Part shown: positions 1 to 10,674 of the stretch, piece by piece | How the letters are laid out: each line of letters starts with the position of its first letter | How positions within the stretch are numbered: position 1 is the stretch's first letter | Source of the DNA: Selaginella tamariscina | Taxonomy: Eukaryota; Streptophyta; Lycopodiopsida; Selaginellales; Selaginellaceae | DNA: 64,000 nucleotides | Assembly (NCBI GenBank): GCA_003024785.1 | Contig: PUQB01000359.1 | Location: 99,858 to 163,857 of the forward strand | Direction: 5' to 3' | Position numbers and translations under genes: made by a program | Notes under the pieces: model-generated | What the model saw: only the letters and a program-made list of their open reading frames with translations | Databases searched by the model: none | Told to the model about the DNA's origin: nothing

Positions 1-204
1 TTGTAAGGAATTATATATGATTATGATTACTTGTATGTATAAATATATTTATGTATGTATTTAAAACCTATATATAACTATAGGAGACCGTATAACAAAT
101 AGCAAACATCATAACCATATGAAAACCCATATTATATAATGTGGCTTTGCTAAAAAAACCATATAGAAATGAAAACCACATTTTGTGAAGTATTGTGTTT
201 ATTA

Positions 205-482
205 GGGGGGTCAATCTTAATAAATGTGTAAAATGAAATCAGCCGTTTTTACATTTTAGCGGATTTGTAAAAACGCACCTCCGGAGGTGCAGATTTTGAA
301 ATCCACCAAATTTAATGAAATCTGCTGTTTCTTATGTTTTGGTGGATTTAGAAAAACGCATGTTAAAGGTGCAGATTTTGAAATCCACCAAATTTGATAG
401 ATTTGATATAAAAAAATTTGGTGGATTTAGGCATAGCTGATTTCATTAAATCCACCTCAAAAAAAGTTAAGATTGACCCCCC
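205..482. mobile_element. MITE with perfect 16-bp terminal inverted repeats
   Basis: A 278-bp non-coding element. The left end GGGGGGTCAATCTTAA (205-220) is the exact reverse complement of 467-482. The element is flanked by the direct repeat TATTA (200-204 and 483-487), read as a 5-bp target site duplication; if the flanking TA is counted in the inverted repeat, the duplication is shorter. Inside, a block reading roughly GGTGCAGATTTTGAAATCC occurs twice, near 285-305 and 370-390. No coding capacity. The superfamily cannot be decided from the ends alone. Confidence 0.8.
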
Positions 483-1183
483 TATTAACTTCTACAAAAG
501 ATTACAATATTAGAAATAGCAAGTTTATATGCATATTTTGACAAGAAAAAACAAAACAAATATAAATATTAAACCAAGATCTATTAATAATTTTTTTTGT
601 TCATTTAGTTTTTATGCCAAATTAATTTCATGAGAACGGGATTTTAGTGTAACTAGGTTTTTAACAATGGAGATTAACATGTTATAAGGGTTGCTTCTTC
701 GTGTATGAAGATGCTACTGCACAAATACATGACTAGGACATGAACAATGGATGTAACATTCTGATAATCTATATAAAACATGTATACACTATACTCACAT
801 TGGATGTAAGAGTAGAATAATTTTTGTAAGGCTCTTTCTTTGCATAAAACAATGATATGCTTGTATATCCTTAAGGCCAATGAATTTAGATGAATATATA
901 TGTTTTTATATTCTTTATAGAATTCTACTCTAGATAAATGGTTTTATATTACTTGAGAGAATATAATTTTTTATATTTTATATATTTTTAATGAGGAATA
1001 TACTTTAAACTTTTCATGAATAAAAGCTCATAAATATCTAGAAGATAATTAAGCTGAAATAATAGCCTAAGTACATGGAATTGTAGAGGGAATGCCCTAA
1101 AACACATATTATACGTATTTAAAATTTTAAAAAACACATAAAATTAAGAAAGGGGAAATAAAAGTATATTATGCTCAAATCTT

Positions 1184-2031
1184 CTAACAAAAGGTAGCAC
1201 TCTTGATGTCCATGGGGTAAGCATGTGCATTCACATAGGTGAATGACCAAGTGGTATTCTCAATGGGTAAACCTTTGAACAGAACACAGTCTCCCGGTGC
1301 AAGCTTTGCGAACACATCCTGGTCAGGTTCACTTGTGCTGTAAGAGGAGAAATCGCCACAACCTACATGCACATTCATGGGCTTACATCCTCCTTGGCAT
1401 GTGTTAGTGACTCCACTGTGTACCTAAACAATTGCCAGGTCCATGTGGAGGGCTTAAGACTTCTCTAGACTGCTTGGCCACAAAGTTGTTAATAGTGCAT
1501 CCTCCCATTCCACTACATCAAGAATAATATATATTATTAATATGTAGCAAATATTATTATACATTTACTTTTGAAATTGAGCTTAATAAAAAAATTTAAG
1601 TAAAAATAAAAATTAAAAGAAAATTAAGAAGAAGAAAACAGAGGGGAAAAAAAGGGAAAAGCAGAAAGCTTTCCTTGTACACAAAATTGTTTCCACAAAT
1701 CATCTAAGACTTGGGAAACTGAGATTGGGGTAAAAAATAGACAAAAGACAATAGATAGATAACAAATTTTTTTTTTGGAAAATCTGAAAGAGAACTATAT
1801 TGAATGGTTTCTAGCTAAATTCTTACATGCAGAAGTAAGCTAAAATATAGATTAAAATTTAAATAATTCACACAAACCCAAATCAAGGGACAAAATTAAT
1901 TGAGAATACGTAATTTCCATCTATAAATTGAGGGGGGGAGAGATGAAATTCATGTACCTTGTATGCGGCCACAATTGGCAAGACATAAAAAGAAAGCTAA
2001 GGAAGAGAACAATTGTCTTCTTGACCTCCAT
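1184..2031 (-). CDS. TPD1-like small secreted cysteine-rich protein (possibly frameshifted)
   Basis: Minus-strand gene of two exons, 2031-1958 and 1512-1184, joined across a GT-AG intron (1957-1513). Exon 1 encodes a signal peptide: MEVKK followed by a hydrophobic stretch. Exon 2 ends in a domain with the TPD1 pattern: an early C, the hydrophobic word VHVGCGDF, then LAPGDCVL, and a final Cys just before the stop. In angiosperms TPD1 proteins are secreted ligands of the EMS1 receptor kinase that specify tapetum. Between about 1408 and 1440 the conserved reading passes through all three frames (a YTVESL word lies in a different frame from its neighbours), so the gene is either a pseudogene or carries assembly indels. 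A TATA box lies just upstream. Family call from pattern memory, moderate confidence. Confidence 0.6.
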
Positions 2032-2070
2032 GGTTGTGTGTGCCCTAGGGTTATCTGAGGAGCTCCACTT

Positions 2071-2078
2071 TATTTATA
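2071..2078 (-). promoter_or_regulatory. TATA box of the TPD1-like gene
   Basis: On the minus strand the sequence reads TATAAATA, 40 bp upstream of the ATG at 2031. This leaves room for a very short 5' leader. Confidence 0.6.
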
Positions 2079-2094
2079 GCGTGGATATTTAGGC

Positions 2095-2135
2095 CACGTG
2101 AGAAATATCATCACATTCATCACGCGTACCACGTG
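2095..2135. promoter_or_regulatory. Two G-box (CACGTG) elements
   Basis: CACGTG occurs at 2095-2100 and again at 2130-2135, within 60 bp upstream of the TATA box of the minus-strand TPD1-like gene. G-boxes bind plant bHLH and bZIP factors. A closely spaced pair upstream of a TATA box is a plausible regulatory module; function is inferred. Confidence 0.45.
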
Positions 2136-3158
2136 TCAATGCATTGTAATAGCAGAAAAGTTAAAGAAAAAACGTAAATTATTGGACTCAGATAATTACC
2201 ATGTGTTAACAATAACATGTCAGTTAATGTTTGGTAATCGCACAAGAAGTAACAAAATGAAATTATTGAAATTATCTTGTCCAAGGGGAAATCGATGAAC
2301 AAATTTTAAAGTAACAAAAGGGAATTATTATTATTTTGTCCAAGGAAAATGAGTGAATTGTTTTGGTAGATTGTTAATATATACATAATATATCTATATA
2401 TTTGATTTGAGGCTCTCTAGCTGAAATATTATACATCTCCTAGCTAATCCTTTATTTGTACTATTAAAAATAGAAAGAGAGTATTAAGAAAGTTGAAAAA
2501 TAAGTAAACAATGAGAAATTCTACTCATAAAATGTATTTTAAACATATATAATAATCACACATGTACATGGTGCAAATTCATGTACACTTGAGTTTTTAA
2601 TAATTCAACATCTTAAACTTGTATACATACATACAGGTTATAATCTTAAATTTTTTAATAGATGTGTTTTATTTCTAAGAATAATTTTACGAAATGATAC
2701 ATGAAGAATGCATTATTTTGACAAGTTTATATATAATTAAATTCTATTTATTTTCATAAATAACACTTCAAATTTTATATTGTCAACATTCATTTAGATT
2801 TAACAATTTATATTATTTAATTATTTTCCTTTTATAGAATAAATTTGGGATTACATTGTTATATAATCAAATATATGTTATATTAATAAATTGATTTTTT
2901 CATTAAAATGATAAGAATAATAATAAATGATAAGAAGGATGTTTTAAGAATTAACATACACAGGGACCCCATTCTAAAAATAATAGCAAGAAGTTATATT
3001 TGAAAATAACATTTATAATTTGTGATTGTAATAAGAGGTGAAAAAATTATTTTTTGTTTAACTGTTATTGTTTGTTATTATTTATAACAAATAATATGTG
3101 ATTTGGGAGTATGGAAGTGTAAACAAGATAAAATAACATGTTTTTTTTAATCTGATAT
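2136..3158. other. AT-rich intergenic DNA
   Basis: Strongly AT-rich with short runs of A and T. No convincing coding region, RNA gene or repeat structure was seen. Confidence 0.6.
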
Positions 3159-3481
3159 GGAGCCATTCGCACCTGATCTTTTATTCTTGAAATGTGTTAA
3201 ATTTAAGTGATGAATACATTCGCACTATGTTTTAAAATAAAGTAAATTACTTTACATTAAATTTAGAATATTTTTTTAAACATTTTGATTCGCACATAGT
3301 GCTAACTTTAACACAATGTTTTCACTTTTTAAAAACATTTAGACCGATTTTTAAAAGATGGGGGGGTTCTTTTAAACTTAAAATATTTTTAAAAGGAATC
3401 TCCGAGATTCCACAAAGATTCCAGCGCCCTGATTAGGGCGCTTCAGTTTTTGCTACGAGCTGCCGTGAGCTCAGGCATTTT

Positions 3482-3952
3482 ATGGTGGGGGAGCCGATAG
3501 CAGTCATCGCCCTAGGGTTAGATCCTGTTGGGGATTTGGTGGAGGAAGGAGGAGCAGCTGATTTTGGGGAAGGAGGAGCAGCCGATTTTGGGGAAGGAGG
3601 AGCTGTAGGGTTTGACGAGGAGATGGTGCGGGTTCGGGGCAGTGGCATCCAGCGAGGAGGTGCTGCTCGTGGAGTGAGGAGCAACCGTGGTGGAGGAGCA
3701 TCCGGGGCTGGAGGACGAGCACCAGGCCCAGCTGTTGCTCGAGGAGGCAGGCCACCTCGAGGCCGAGGCCGTGGAGATGCCGATCTCTCGAATCTTGGCC
3801 TCAATCAGGGCGGACTTGGAGCTGGAGCGCGGGGAGCTGTAGCACGGGGAGCTGGAGCACGAGGAGCTATAGCACAGGGAGCTAGAGCCTCTCCCCCAAC
3901 GGCTTCTAGAACTCGATTGTTCTCTGAATTCTCTTCTATGACAACTAACGAG
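3482..3952 (+). CDS. RGG/Gly-Ala-rich low-complexity exon inside the TIR element
   Basis: Open from an ATG at 3482 and ending at a strong splice donor (GAG then GTAAGC at 3953), giving 157 codons in phase. The product is low complexity: an N-terminal acidic part with two near-identical copies of a GGAADFGEG-type repeat, a middle rich in RGG and GRGRG typical of nucleic-acid-binding disordered regions, and a C-terminal set of repeats of the form GARGA. Codons are far more GC-rich than the flanking DNA. No matching downstream exon in phase was found inside the element, so this may be a captured gene fragment or exon 1 of a gene cut off by the element's end. Complementary-strand frames are also open, so coding is not certain. 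Confidence 0.45.
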
Positions 3953-4316
3953 GTAAGCTTCAAACCAAGTTTAGCTCAGATTCTAGGAGAGTGGTTTCGG
4001 ATTGCTGATTGCTATGTTCAAGTTTAATATTTGAAATTTGAAATTTGAAATTGAAATTTAGGGTTAGCATTTCGAATTTGATTTGAATTTGAAATTTTAA
4101 AATATTTTAAACATGTTCGAATGCTATTTGAAGACATTTTAAAGTAAGTCAAGTGCGAAGTCACTAGTGTTTTACATTAAATTTTACCACAAAAACTTAT
4201 GCAGGTGGGAATGAAAGTGTTTTTAAAATGCATTCTTAAAGCTTAAAATAACCTAAAAACTACTGAAGTGTGAATGCAACAGTCACAAAAATTAAAATAC
4301 ACGTTTTAAATATTTT

Positions 4317-4324
4317 TATATAAA
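4317..4324 (+). promoter_or_regulatory. TATA-box-like site at the right end of the TIR element
   Basis: TATATAAA lies 20 bp inside the right end of the TIR element and about 125 bp upstream of the ATG of the transposase-like gene. Transcription would start just outside the element, so the insertion may supply that gene's core promoter. This is inference. Confidence 0.35.
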
Positions 4325-4447
4325 GCGCAGGTGCGAATGGCTCCTATGTTTTTTAAATAGGGCTTGTATTTGTTACTTATTTGAGTATTATGTTTTAGTT
4401 CTAAGTTTATTATTTATATATCTTTTAGTTATGTTAGGTTTTTAGGT

Positions 4448-7400
4448 ATGGCACCTGCGAACAAGGTAATTTGTCAATGCAAGTTGTGTCGAAGTGAGGA
4501 ATGTGGCTATAAATTGGTTCCTAGACCAACAAGGGATTATCATAGAAAGTGCGACAAGCAATTGTTGCATGTAGCATCTTCAAGAAAAAGGTTTACAAAT
4601 GTTTACAGGATTTGTAGATGTCAACTTTGTAAAGCTAGAAATCCTGAACTAGGTGGGGTGCAATACTCTAGAACAGGATATGGGCAGCATTTGGTTGCGC
4701 GGATGTTAAAAGAAAAATACTTCAATCAGCAAACAGGGGTGCCTTACAACAAAAAACCACAGGTTCCATTTACAACGAAGAAACACAAGAAACATTGCCA
4801 AATACAAGGGAGAATGAAATAGATGACGACATGCATGTTGAGGTGTGTATGGAGCCATTGCCACAACAAATTGCAGTACAAAATCCATTTGATGATCCAG
4901 ATTTTGATAGTTGCATCCACAGAAAGGATTGCTGATGTGAATGATGCTATTTTTTCTCTATTCTTGACCTTGCAAGTTTGTTTGAACAACACAGAGCACC
5001 TGAAGCATTAGCTAATGAAGTCTACAAACTGCTTTTTAAAGAAGATGGACTTGCATCAAAGATAGCTTCGTTAAACAACTGGTCAGGGAAGTTGAATGGT
5101 CATAAGGTTCCAACTAGTGTGAAGACTATGAAACGCTTCTGCCGAGACTTGGGAGCTCCAGAGGTTGACAGATATGCAATGTGTTACCATAAGGATGACA
5201 AACCATATATATTTCCAAAAATTAAAGACGATGAAGCTCAAGTCACTAAAGCAAACCGGGTGTCATGTGCTTCATGTTTAAACATCCGCAAGGATGCAAA
5301 GCAGTTCATGTACATCCCTCTTGCAGCTAGGCTTCAAATGCTAGTGTCAACAAGAACAGTAGCTTGGAGTTTCCTACAGCCATGGCGAGAGAGAAAGGAT
5401 TGGCTTGGAAAACATACGCATGAGCAACCTTCAAAAATGCAAGAGTTTTGGCATGGTAGCAAGTGGCGTGAGTATCAATCGTTTTTCACTCCAGGTGCAC
5501 AGTGGAAACTTCCACAACAATGTCCCACCTGCAAGACAATGTTCCACTGCTGGCCAATGAACAGTTGTTGCTACACGTTCAGAGGAAGCATGACTTGCTC
5601 TCTGGTGTAACATCTTTATGTACTCTGGGGCATACGCAGAGGGTGATCCCAGAAACCTTGCCGTGATCATTCATTCGGACAAGTTTCAGGCCACAAGTAC
5701 GAGAACAAGGAGCACCATGTCTTTGAACATTCAGGTGGTAAATGGTGGTAAGAACGCTATTCCAGAGGTTAAACACATGGTTCTACCAATTATGTTATTT
5801 ACAACTGAAGATCTTCCAGATGGTCCTGACAAGTACGATCTTTATCTACAACTTCTAGTTGCGGAGTTGAATGATTTGTTTGTCGAAGGAACTCCAGTTC
5901 AGTATGCAATTGATGTCCCCGGCTTGCAACTTGATAGATCTTTCAACTTACGCGTATTGACACTTGCTGTTGTTGGAGACCATCCGGCTCAATGTGATAT
6001 TACAAAACTGTCACAAGGTACATTTTCACTTTCCAAACTTTTTCTTTTTTAATCTTATACAATAGGCGGATTGCTACCTTGCCGATATTGTCATGTACGT
6101 TGTGAAAATGGAGGTAAGTTTGAGGATGTGTGGTTAAAGACTAGAGAACCAGATCCTCTTCGCACTCAAGCTGATTATGAAAGTTGTCTACAAAAAAGGA
6201 ACAAAGGAGAAGAGACACAAAGAGAGACAGGTGTACGTGGATCAACAGAATTATATGGTTTGGTCACTACACAGGCTTTCAAGATTGTTGGTGATGTTAC
6301 TATAGACGTAATGCATCACTTAGCTCTGGGAGTTCTAAAGAAGGCACATGAAAGTTGCTGGGAAGAGATCTCTTCACAGACTTCTAAAAGAATTTTAACA
6401 ACCAGGTTGGAGACTGCTTTGGAGCATAGAACACCTTACCTCCGTAAGAAACGTGCTCCTGAAAATCCTACATGCAGACCAGGTAACTGGAAAGGAGATG
6501 AACACCAGACTTTCAGTGCTGTCTATAGCCTCTATGTTTTGGAAGGACTTGTAAATCCTGCTCTATGGGACATTTTACAGGTATGTAAATATGTGTTGCA
6601 TGTACTTAAACTGAAAATAATATGTATGCAGGTGCTATCAGCCATAACAAAATTATTCTATGATTACAGTAGAACTCATGGCTGGAATGAAGAAACAATA
6701 TCAACTGCAAGGACTCTTCTTTTTTCATGGCATGTTAGATCAAATATTGCTTTTGGAGACAACAAATCTATTGTCCAGCATATGGTTGGAGCAGCTCACA
6801 TGTTGTTAGATGTTGAGCGATTTGGTCATCATGACTTGTTATGGTGCTACCGATTTGAACGCTTCTTTGCTACAGTGAATCGTATCTGCACAAACCAAAA
6901 AGAAATGGAAATATCCTTCACCAGAGCATTACAAAGGTATGCTTTCATTGTTTTTTTAAAGATTATATATTAAAACATTTTGCAGAACCTTTTTTACAAA
7001 GTTAATGAACTTGAAATCTATTGACTGTGATGGATTACTTCCTACTACGCGATGGGAAAAGCTTGTTGCATTATATTGCAAAGGAGGAGCTCCAGGTAAA
7101 TTTGTTTTATTGAGAAGTTATAAATGTAACATACATGTCTTTGTAGATGGTTACATATGCGTTCCAACACAAACTTTAGCAAAGAACATACGTCTGTTTA
7201 GCAAACACACATGCTGGGATGAGTTCGTTAGCAAAGGTATAGCCATTGGAAGGTCTACCAAGAGACATGTATCAAAGGAGGAAGAAGAAGCTTTAGCAGC
7301 GTTTAGATATGAGTTGTCATCTAAGACCATAGAAAGGTACTCATCAGTACTTGTAGCTGACACGGTCTTTAGTGAGGGGGACTACATTGTTGTTGAAGCT

Positions 7401-7994
7401 CCAGACAATTTGCTTGAGTACATTGCGAAGCTGGAGTTTGTATTCACAGCAAACATTTGTACAGGGACGGTTATGTTCTTTGCAGGTGAGTACATGCGGT
7501 ATAGTGTAGTGGATGGAGAGGTTGAGGTTGACGCTGCTACCGGGATGAGAATTCTGCACAAAGAAGTTGAAGGATTTGATTATAGCAGCATTCTACCAGT
7601 GTCCAAGATACTTAGAGAAATATGTGTGCTGCCTTGTCGTGATGGTAAGAGACCAGGATATAAGATTGCAATGGAGACAAGAATAGCTGAACTGCCAAAG
7701 GCACTGTTGAAGCTTGGTAAACCTGGCATTGTTCCAGTCTGGCCTAGAGATGGAGAAGTTGTGGAGATGTACGCTCCCATCGGTGAAAAATGGTATGCTC
7801 TTATTAACACTGTTAATGTTGAAGACAAACAAGTATATATTACGTGGTTGCAAGCACAGCAAGGGGTTCTTATTGAAAATTACAAGGAGAAAGAACCACA
7901 GGAATGGGAAAGCATTGTCAAGGTCATTCCTTGCATGGAGGCAAGACGAAGCGGAAAAAAAGTTTTTATTCCGACAAATAAAATACACTTATAA
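4448..7994 (+). CDS. Tnp2/CACTA-like transposase gene, several frame breaks in exon 1
   Basis: Five exons are visible: 4448-6017, 6066-6580, 6632-6936, 6986-7095 and 7147-7994, separated by GT-AG introns of only 48-51 bp. The N-terminus has two copies of a C-x-C-x2-C segment (CQCKLC and CRCQLC), each followed by an R..Y..H group, probably a paired zinc-binding module. The centre has Tnp2-family hallmarks: VVGDHPAQ, then GGLLPCRYCHV, then DVTIDVMHHLALGVLK. The C-terminal 280 residues are of unknown function. Exon 1 changes frame near 4750, 4900-4955, 5480 and 5610; three of these are cured by one base in an A or T run, so assembly error is as likely as decay. The next gene starts 415 bp downstream on the same strand. 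CACTA-type terminal repeats were not found. Confidence 0.65.
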
Positions 7995-8408
7995 TTATCA
8001 TCTATAATTATTTGTAATGAAATTATTATCTGTAATAATATATATCTGTAATTTCCTAGTTCAACTGAATTCACCATATAGGTACGGTTGTTATTTTATA
8101 CTGTATTAAAAGTAAATGTAATTAAACGAAGCTTTTAAATAATAAACATATGTCTATTTTAAAAATTCAAATGTAAGTAAATAAAACTATTAAATAAACA
8201 TATGTCTTTTTTAGACTTCCCAAGTATAATTAGAGTCTCTTATAAAGACACATTTAATGATGGTGAGTGGTGTTCAGTCGGCAGAGCGCTCTCCAAAGTA
8301 TCATAAATTCTCTCAATCTTCATCTCCATCTTCATCTCCAGCTCTCCTACTAAGCTTCTATCTCCCACTCCACCGTGTTCTCCAACTGTTGTGTTAAGCA
8401 GCCGTTCA
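7995..8408. other. Spacer between the two transposon-like genes
   Basis: AT-rich spacer holding two near copies of a word like AATAAACATATGTCT (about 8143 and 8191), then a pyrimidine-rich stretch (8300-8390) that may be the 5' leader of the next gene. Confidence 0.4.
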
Positions 8409-10674
8409 ATGTCATCCATAAGTTTGTTGGAGGAGAGCAAAGCTTGGGATAGCAAGGCTTTGTTCACCCATATCAAGCAGCATTTCCATGGTGCACCAGA
8501 GGACTTGGATAGCATTCATTCTGTTTTGGTAAGCCAAAAGATCCGTGGCTCTAGCTTTGTTCACCTCGACATTGAGCACTGGGTTAAGTTGGGCCTTTGT
8601 TATGGGTCAGCTGCGGAGCTTTTTAGCATAGCGAAGAGTTTGAAGGTGGTGAACCCCAAGCAAACACCTTCCAGCGTCAACAAAAATAGTCATGTGTCTC
8701 AATCACCTACCCAAGCGTCTCCAGGGACAAGAGTGAAACGGCATTCAAAGAGGTCCAAAAGGGTGGAAAAGAAGCATAAATATGGTCTCATGGTCCGTGG
8801 GGAGGTGCCTTCAAAAGAAGTTTTATTCAAGAACTACAACTTCAACTCACACAGCGGACTTGATGCGGTTGGTTGGGAGGAACAGTATGAGCAAATGTCT
8901 GGGAACTTAAGGGAGATCCGGCTGGCATGCGAAGAGCGGTTTCCACTTTTTGATCGTGTGGGTTTTGGAAAAAATGAAAAGGAGAATTTGGCTGCACGGG
9001 AAGCTTTGGCAAAAGAGCTTGTTAGCACGGGGAAGATGCAGCCCATTGTCTTTGAAGGTCATGAACCATTTACAACTCCTGTGGAGTGGGTCTCTCAACG
9101 CATTGCAATATTCCTGCATGGGAAACGTCAAAGGCTCCAACAAACATTAACACAATCAAGGACAATTCATACTCGCTCATATACTTACAATGTTTCGGAG
9201 GTGGTTCTTGTAGGTTTCAAGAAAGTACTTGACTTGGAACACGTAGAATTCTGCCAGCAACTCTTCAGGAATAGGAGGAAGCGGGAACCATTCTTTATAA
9301 AGCGTGAGGTGCTTGTGGGACGTGGAGTTGTTCAAAGCTGGTACGTGGAATCCAACATCATAATGTTGAAGGTGAAGGTAAGTAAAGTTAGCGGCCTCAG
9401 TTCTGGAGCGTTTGTACCTCTCACGGGCTCAGAAGCATCACAGATCACTGAGGAAGTAAAGTTTTACCTTTTACATGTGTTTTCTAGATATATCTAATGT
9501 GTACATATATTTGTAGGAAGTTGTTACTTGGCCTGAATGTCTTACTGATTGTGAGATGGATAGCAACTTTCTTAAAGCGGACTGTTGTGACGATGAAGAA
9601 GTGCCAGCATCAAAGAGGCTAAAGACGAGACGTCGTATTGTGCCGGATGTAAGTAGCATTGCATAGTTCTCTTTAAAGTTATATGTGTGCACACTTGTTT
9701 TAGCAGGATGATGAAGGTGATAATGAAGAGAAACGATCGGAGAAAGAGCCAAAGAAAAAGAGTGAAGTAACAGTCACGGCCTTGGAGGTGATTTAAAGTA
9801 GTATTTTTTCTTTGTTATGTTTTATAATTTTTTTTACTAGGAGGAGCAGGAGCAAGAGCTTACGCAAGACAATGAAATGGAACATGATGATGAGCCAAAG
9901 TACATTCATGACTTGGATGACGTTCACGACGACTTGGGAGAAGATCAAGAGAATAAAGAAGAGGTATTGTTTTCAGTTGTAATAATATTTATTTCATTAC
10001 AACATACCTGTTCTTGCAGTTTGAGACACTACAAGTGGTGAACATCTTGAATGGTAAAGAAACCATTGGAAGAGGCATCATCAAGGAAGCCAATAGAATG
10101 GCAAAGCTTCACAACAAGTAAGTTTTCTATAGTTTTGAGGTTCTTTATATCACTCTTTTGCATGCAGGCCTCTGGGGATCATGATGTTGCACTTTCTGTA
10201 ATAGCTGTCTTGCCAGGATATGAGCGTATGAAGGTTGATTCAGGGGATCCCGATTGTTCCAACTTGGGAAAGTGTTTAACTTATCGTGGAGTGTTCATCC
10301 GATGGCCAAGGTGTAAGATTGAGGCAGTTGAGCCGTTTCAGAAGGTAAGTTTGTTGTTTAATTGGTATTTTGGTTAACAATTTTACATGCAGCTTCCATT
10401 GGACTTTGTTGATCTTGTGAGAAAGAGAACAAAAGCAGAGATTGAGACAATGTGCAACGTGATCATCCCAAACTTGACAAGGAAAAAGCTAAGAACCTAT
10501 CTCAATATAATGACAAAGACTGAACCGTGGACATACATAGGTTGGATAGATTTGGAACCACCAGTGCTCTACACCTTTTTTGTTGAAGAGAGCATCCGTC
10601 TCGGACATATGCGTATTGAGTATGAAGACTGGAAGAAGGCTAAATGGACTGAACTCAATGTGTGTAACCTTTGA
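8409..10674 (+). CDS. Unknown multi-exon gene with an N-terminal SAM-like domain
   Basis: Not recognised as a known family. Exons: 8409-9455, 9517-9648, 9707-9787, 9841-9963, 10020-10117, 10168-10344 and 10393-10674, with introns of 48-61 bp. Residues about 20-80 look like a SAM (sterile alpha motif) helix bundle: alternating hydrophobics, a central HWVKLGL and a final ELFSIAKSL helix. A basic KRHSKRSKRVEKKHK stretch follows and could be a nuclear localisation signal. Next is a region of about 200 residues without a recognised motif, then a long acidic and lysine-rich segment spread over exons 2-4, and a C-terminal globular part ending MRIEYEDWKKAKWTE. The exon 5 to 6 junction does not keep phase with canonical sites, so one base may be missing. 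The first in-frame ATG (8409) was taken as the start. Same strand and intron style as the transposase-like gene suggest an accessory gene of the same element. Confidence 0.55.

Larger units (their letters stand above)
3159..4344. mobile_element. TIR element carrying a GC-rich coding exon
   Basis: A 1186-bp element with perfect 17-bp terminal inverted repeats: GGAGCCATTCGCACCTG at 3159-3175 and its reverse complement at 4328-4344. It is flanked by TAT on both sides (3156-3158 and 4345-4347), consistent with a 3-bp target duplication as in PIF/Harbinger or CACTA-like elements. The subterminal parts are AT-rich and repeatedly carry words related to TTCGCAC. The centre (about 3430-3950) is strikingly GC-rich and encodes an RGG-type exon. 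There is no transposase inside, so it is non-autonomous. Superfamily uncertain. Confidence 0.75.

Noticed and set aside
3433..3804. Long minus-strand open frames opposite the RGG exon
   Set aside because: They are a side effect of GC-rich, stop-poor repeats; the plus frame has an ATG, repeat logic and a splice donor.
8262..8300. tRNA or SINE head (TCAGTCGGCAGAGCGCT resembles a box A / D-arm)
   Set aside because: No anticodon stem, no box B (GGTTCGAATCC-type) and no acceptor pairing downstream.
9378..9432. Extra intron in the SAM-like gene (AAG GTAAGT donor, GGCTCAG acceptor)
   Set aside because: Removing 55 bp breaks the frame, and the retained sequence reads through without stops.
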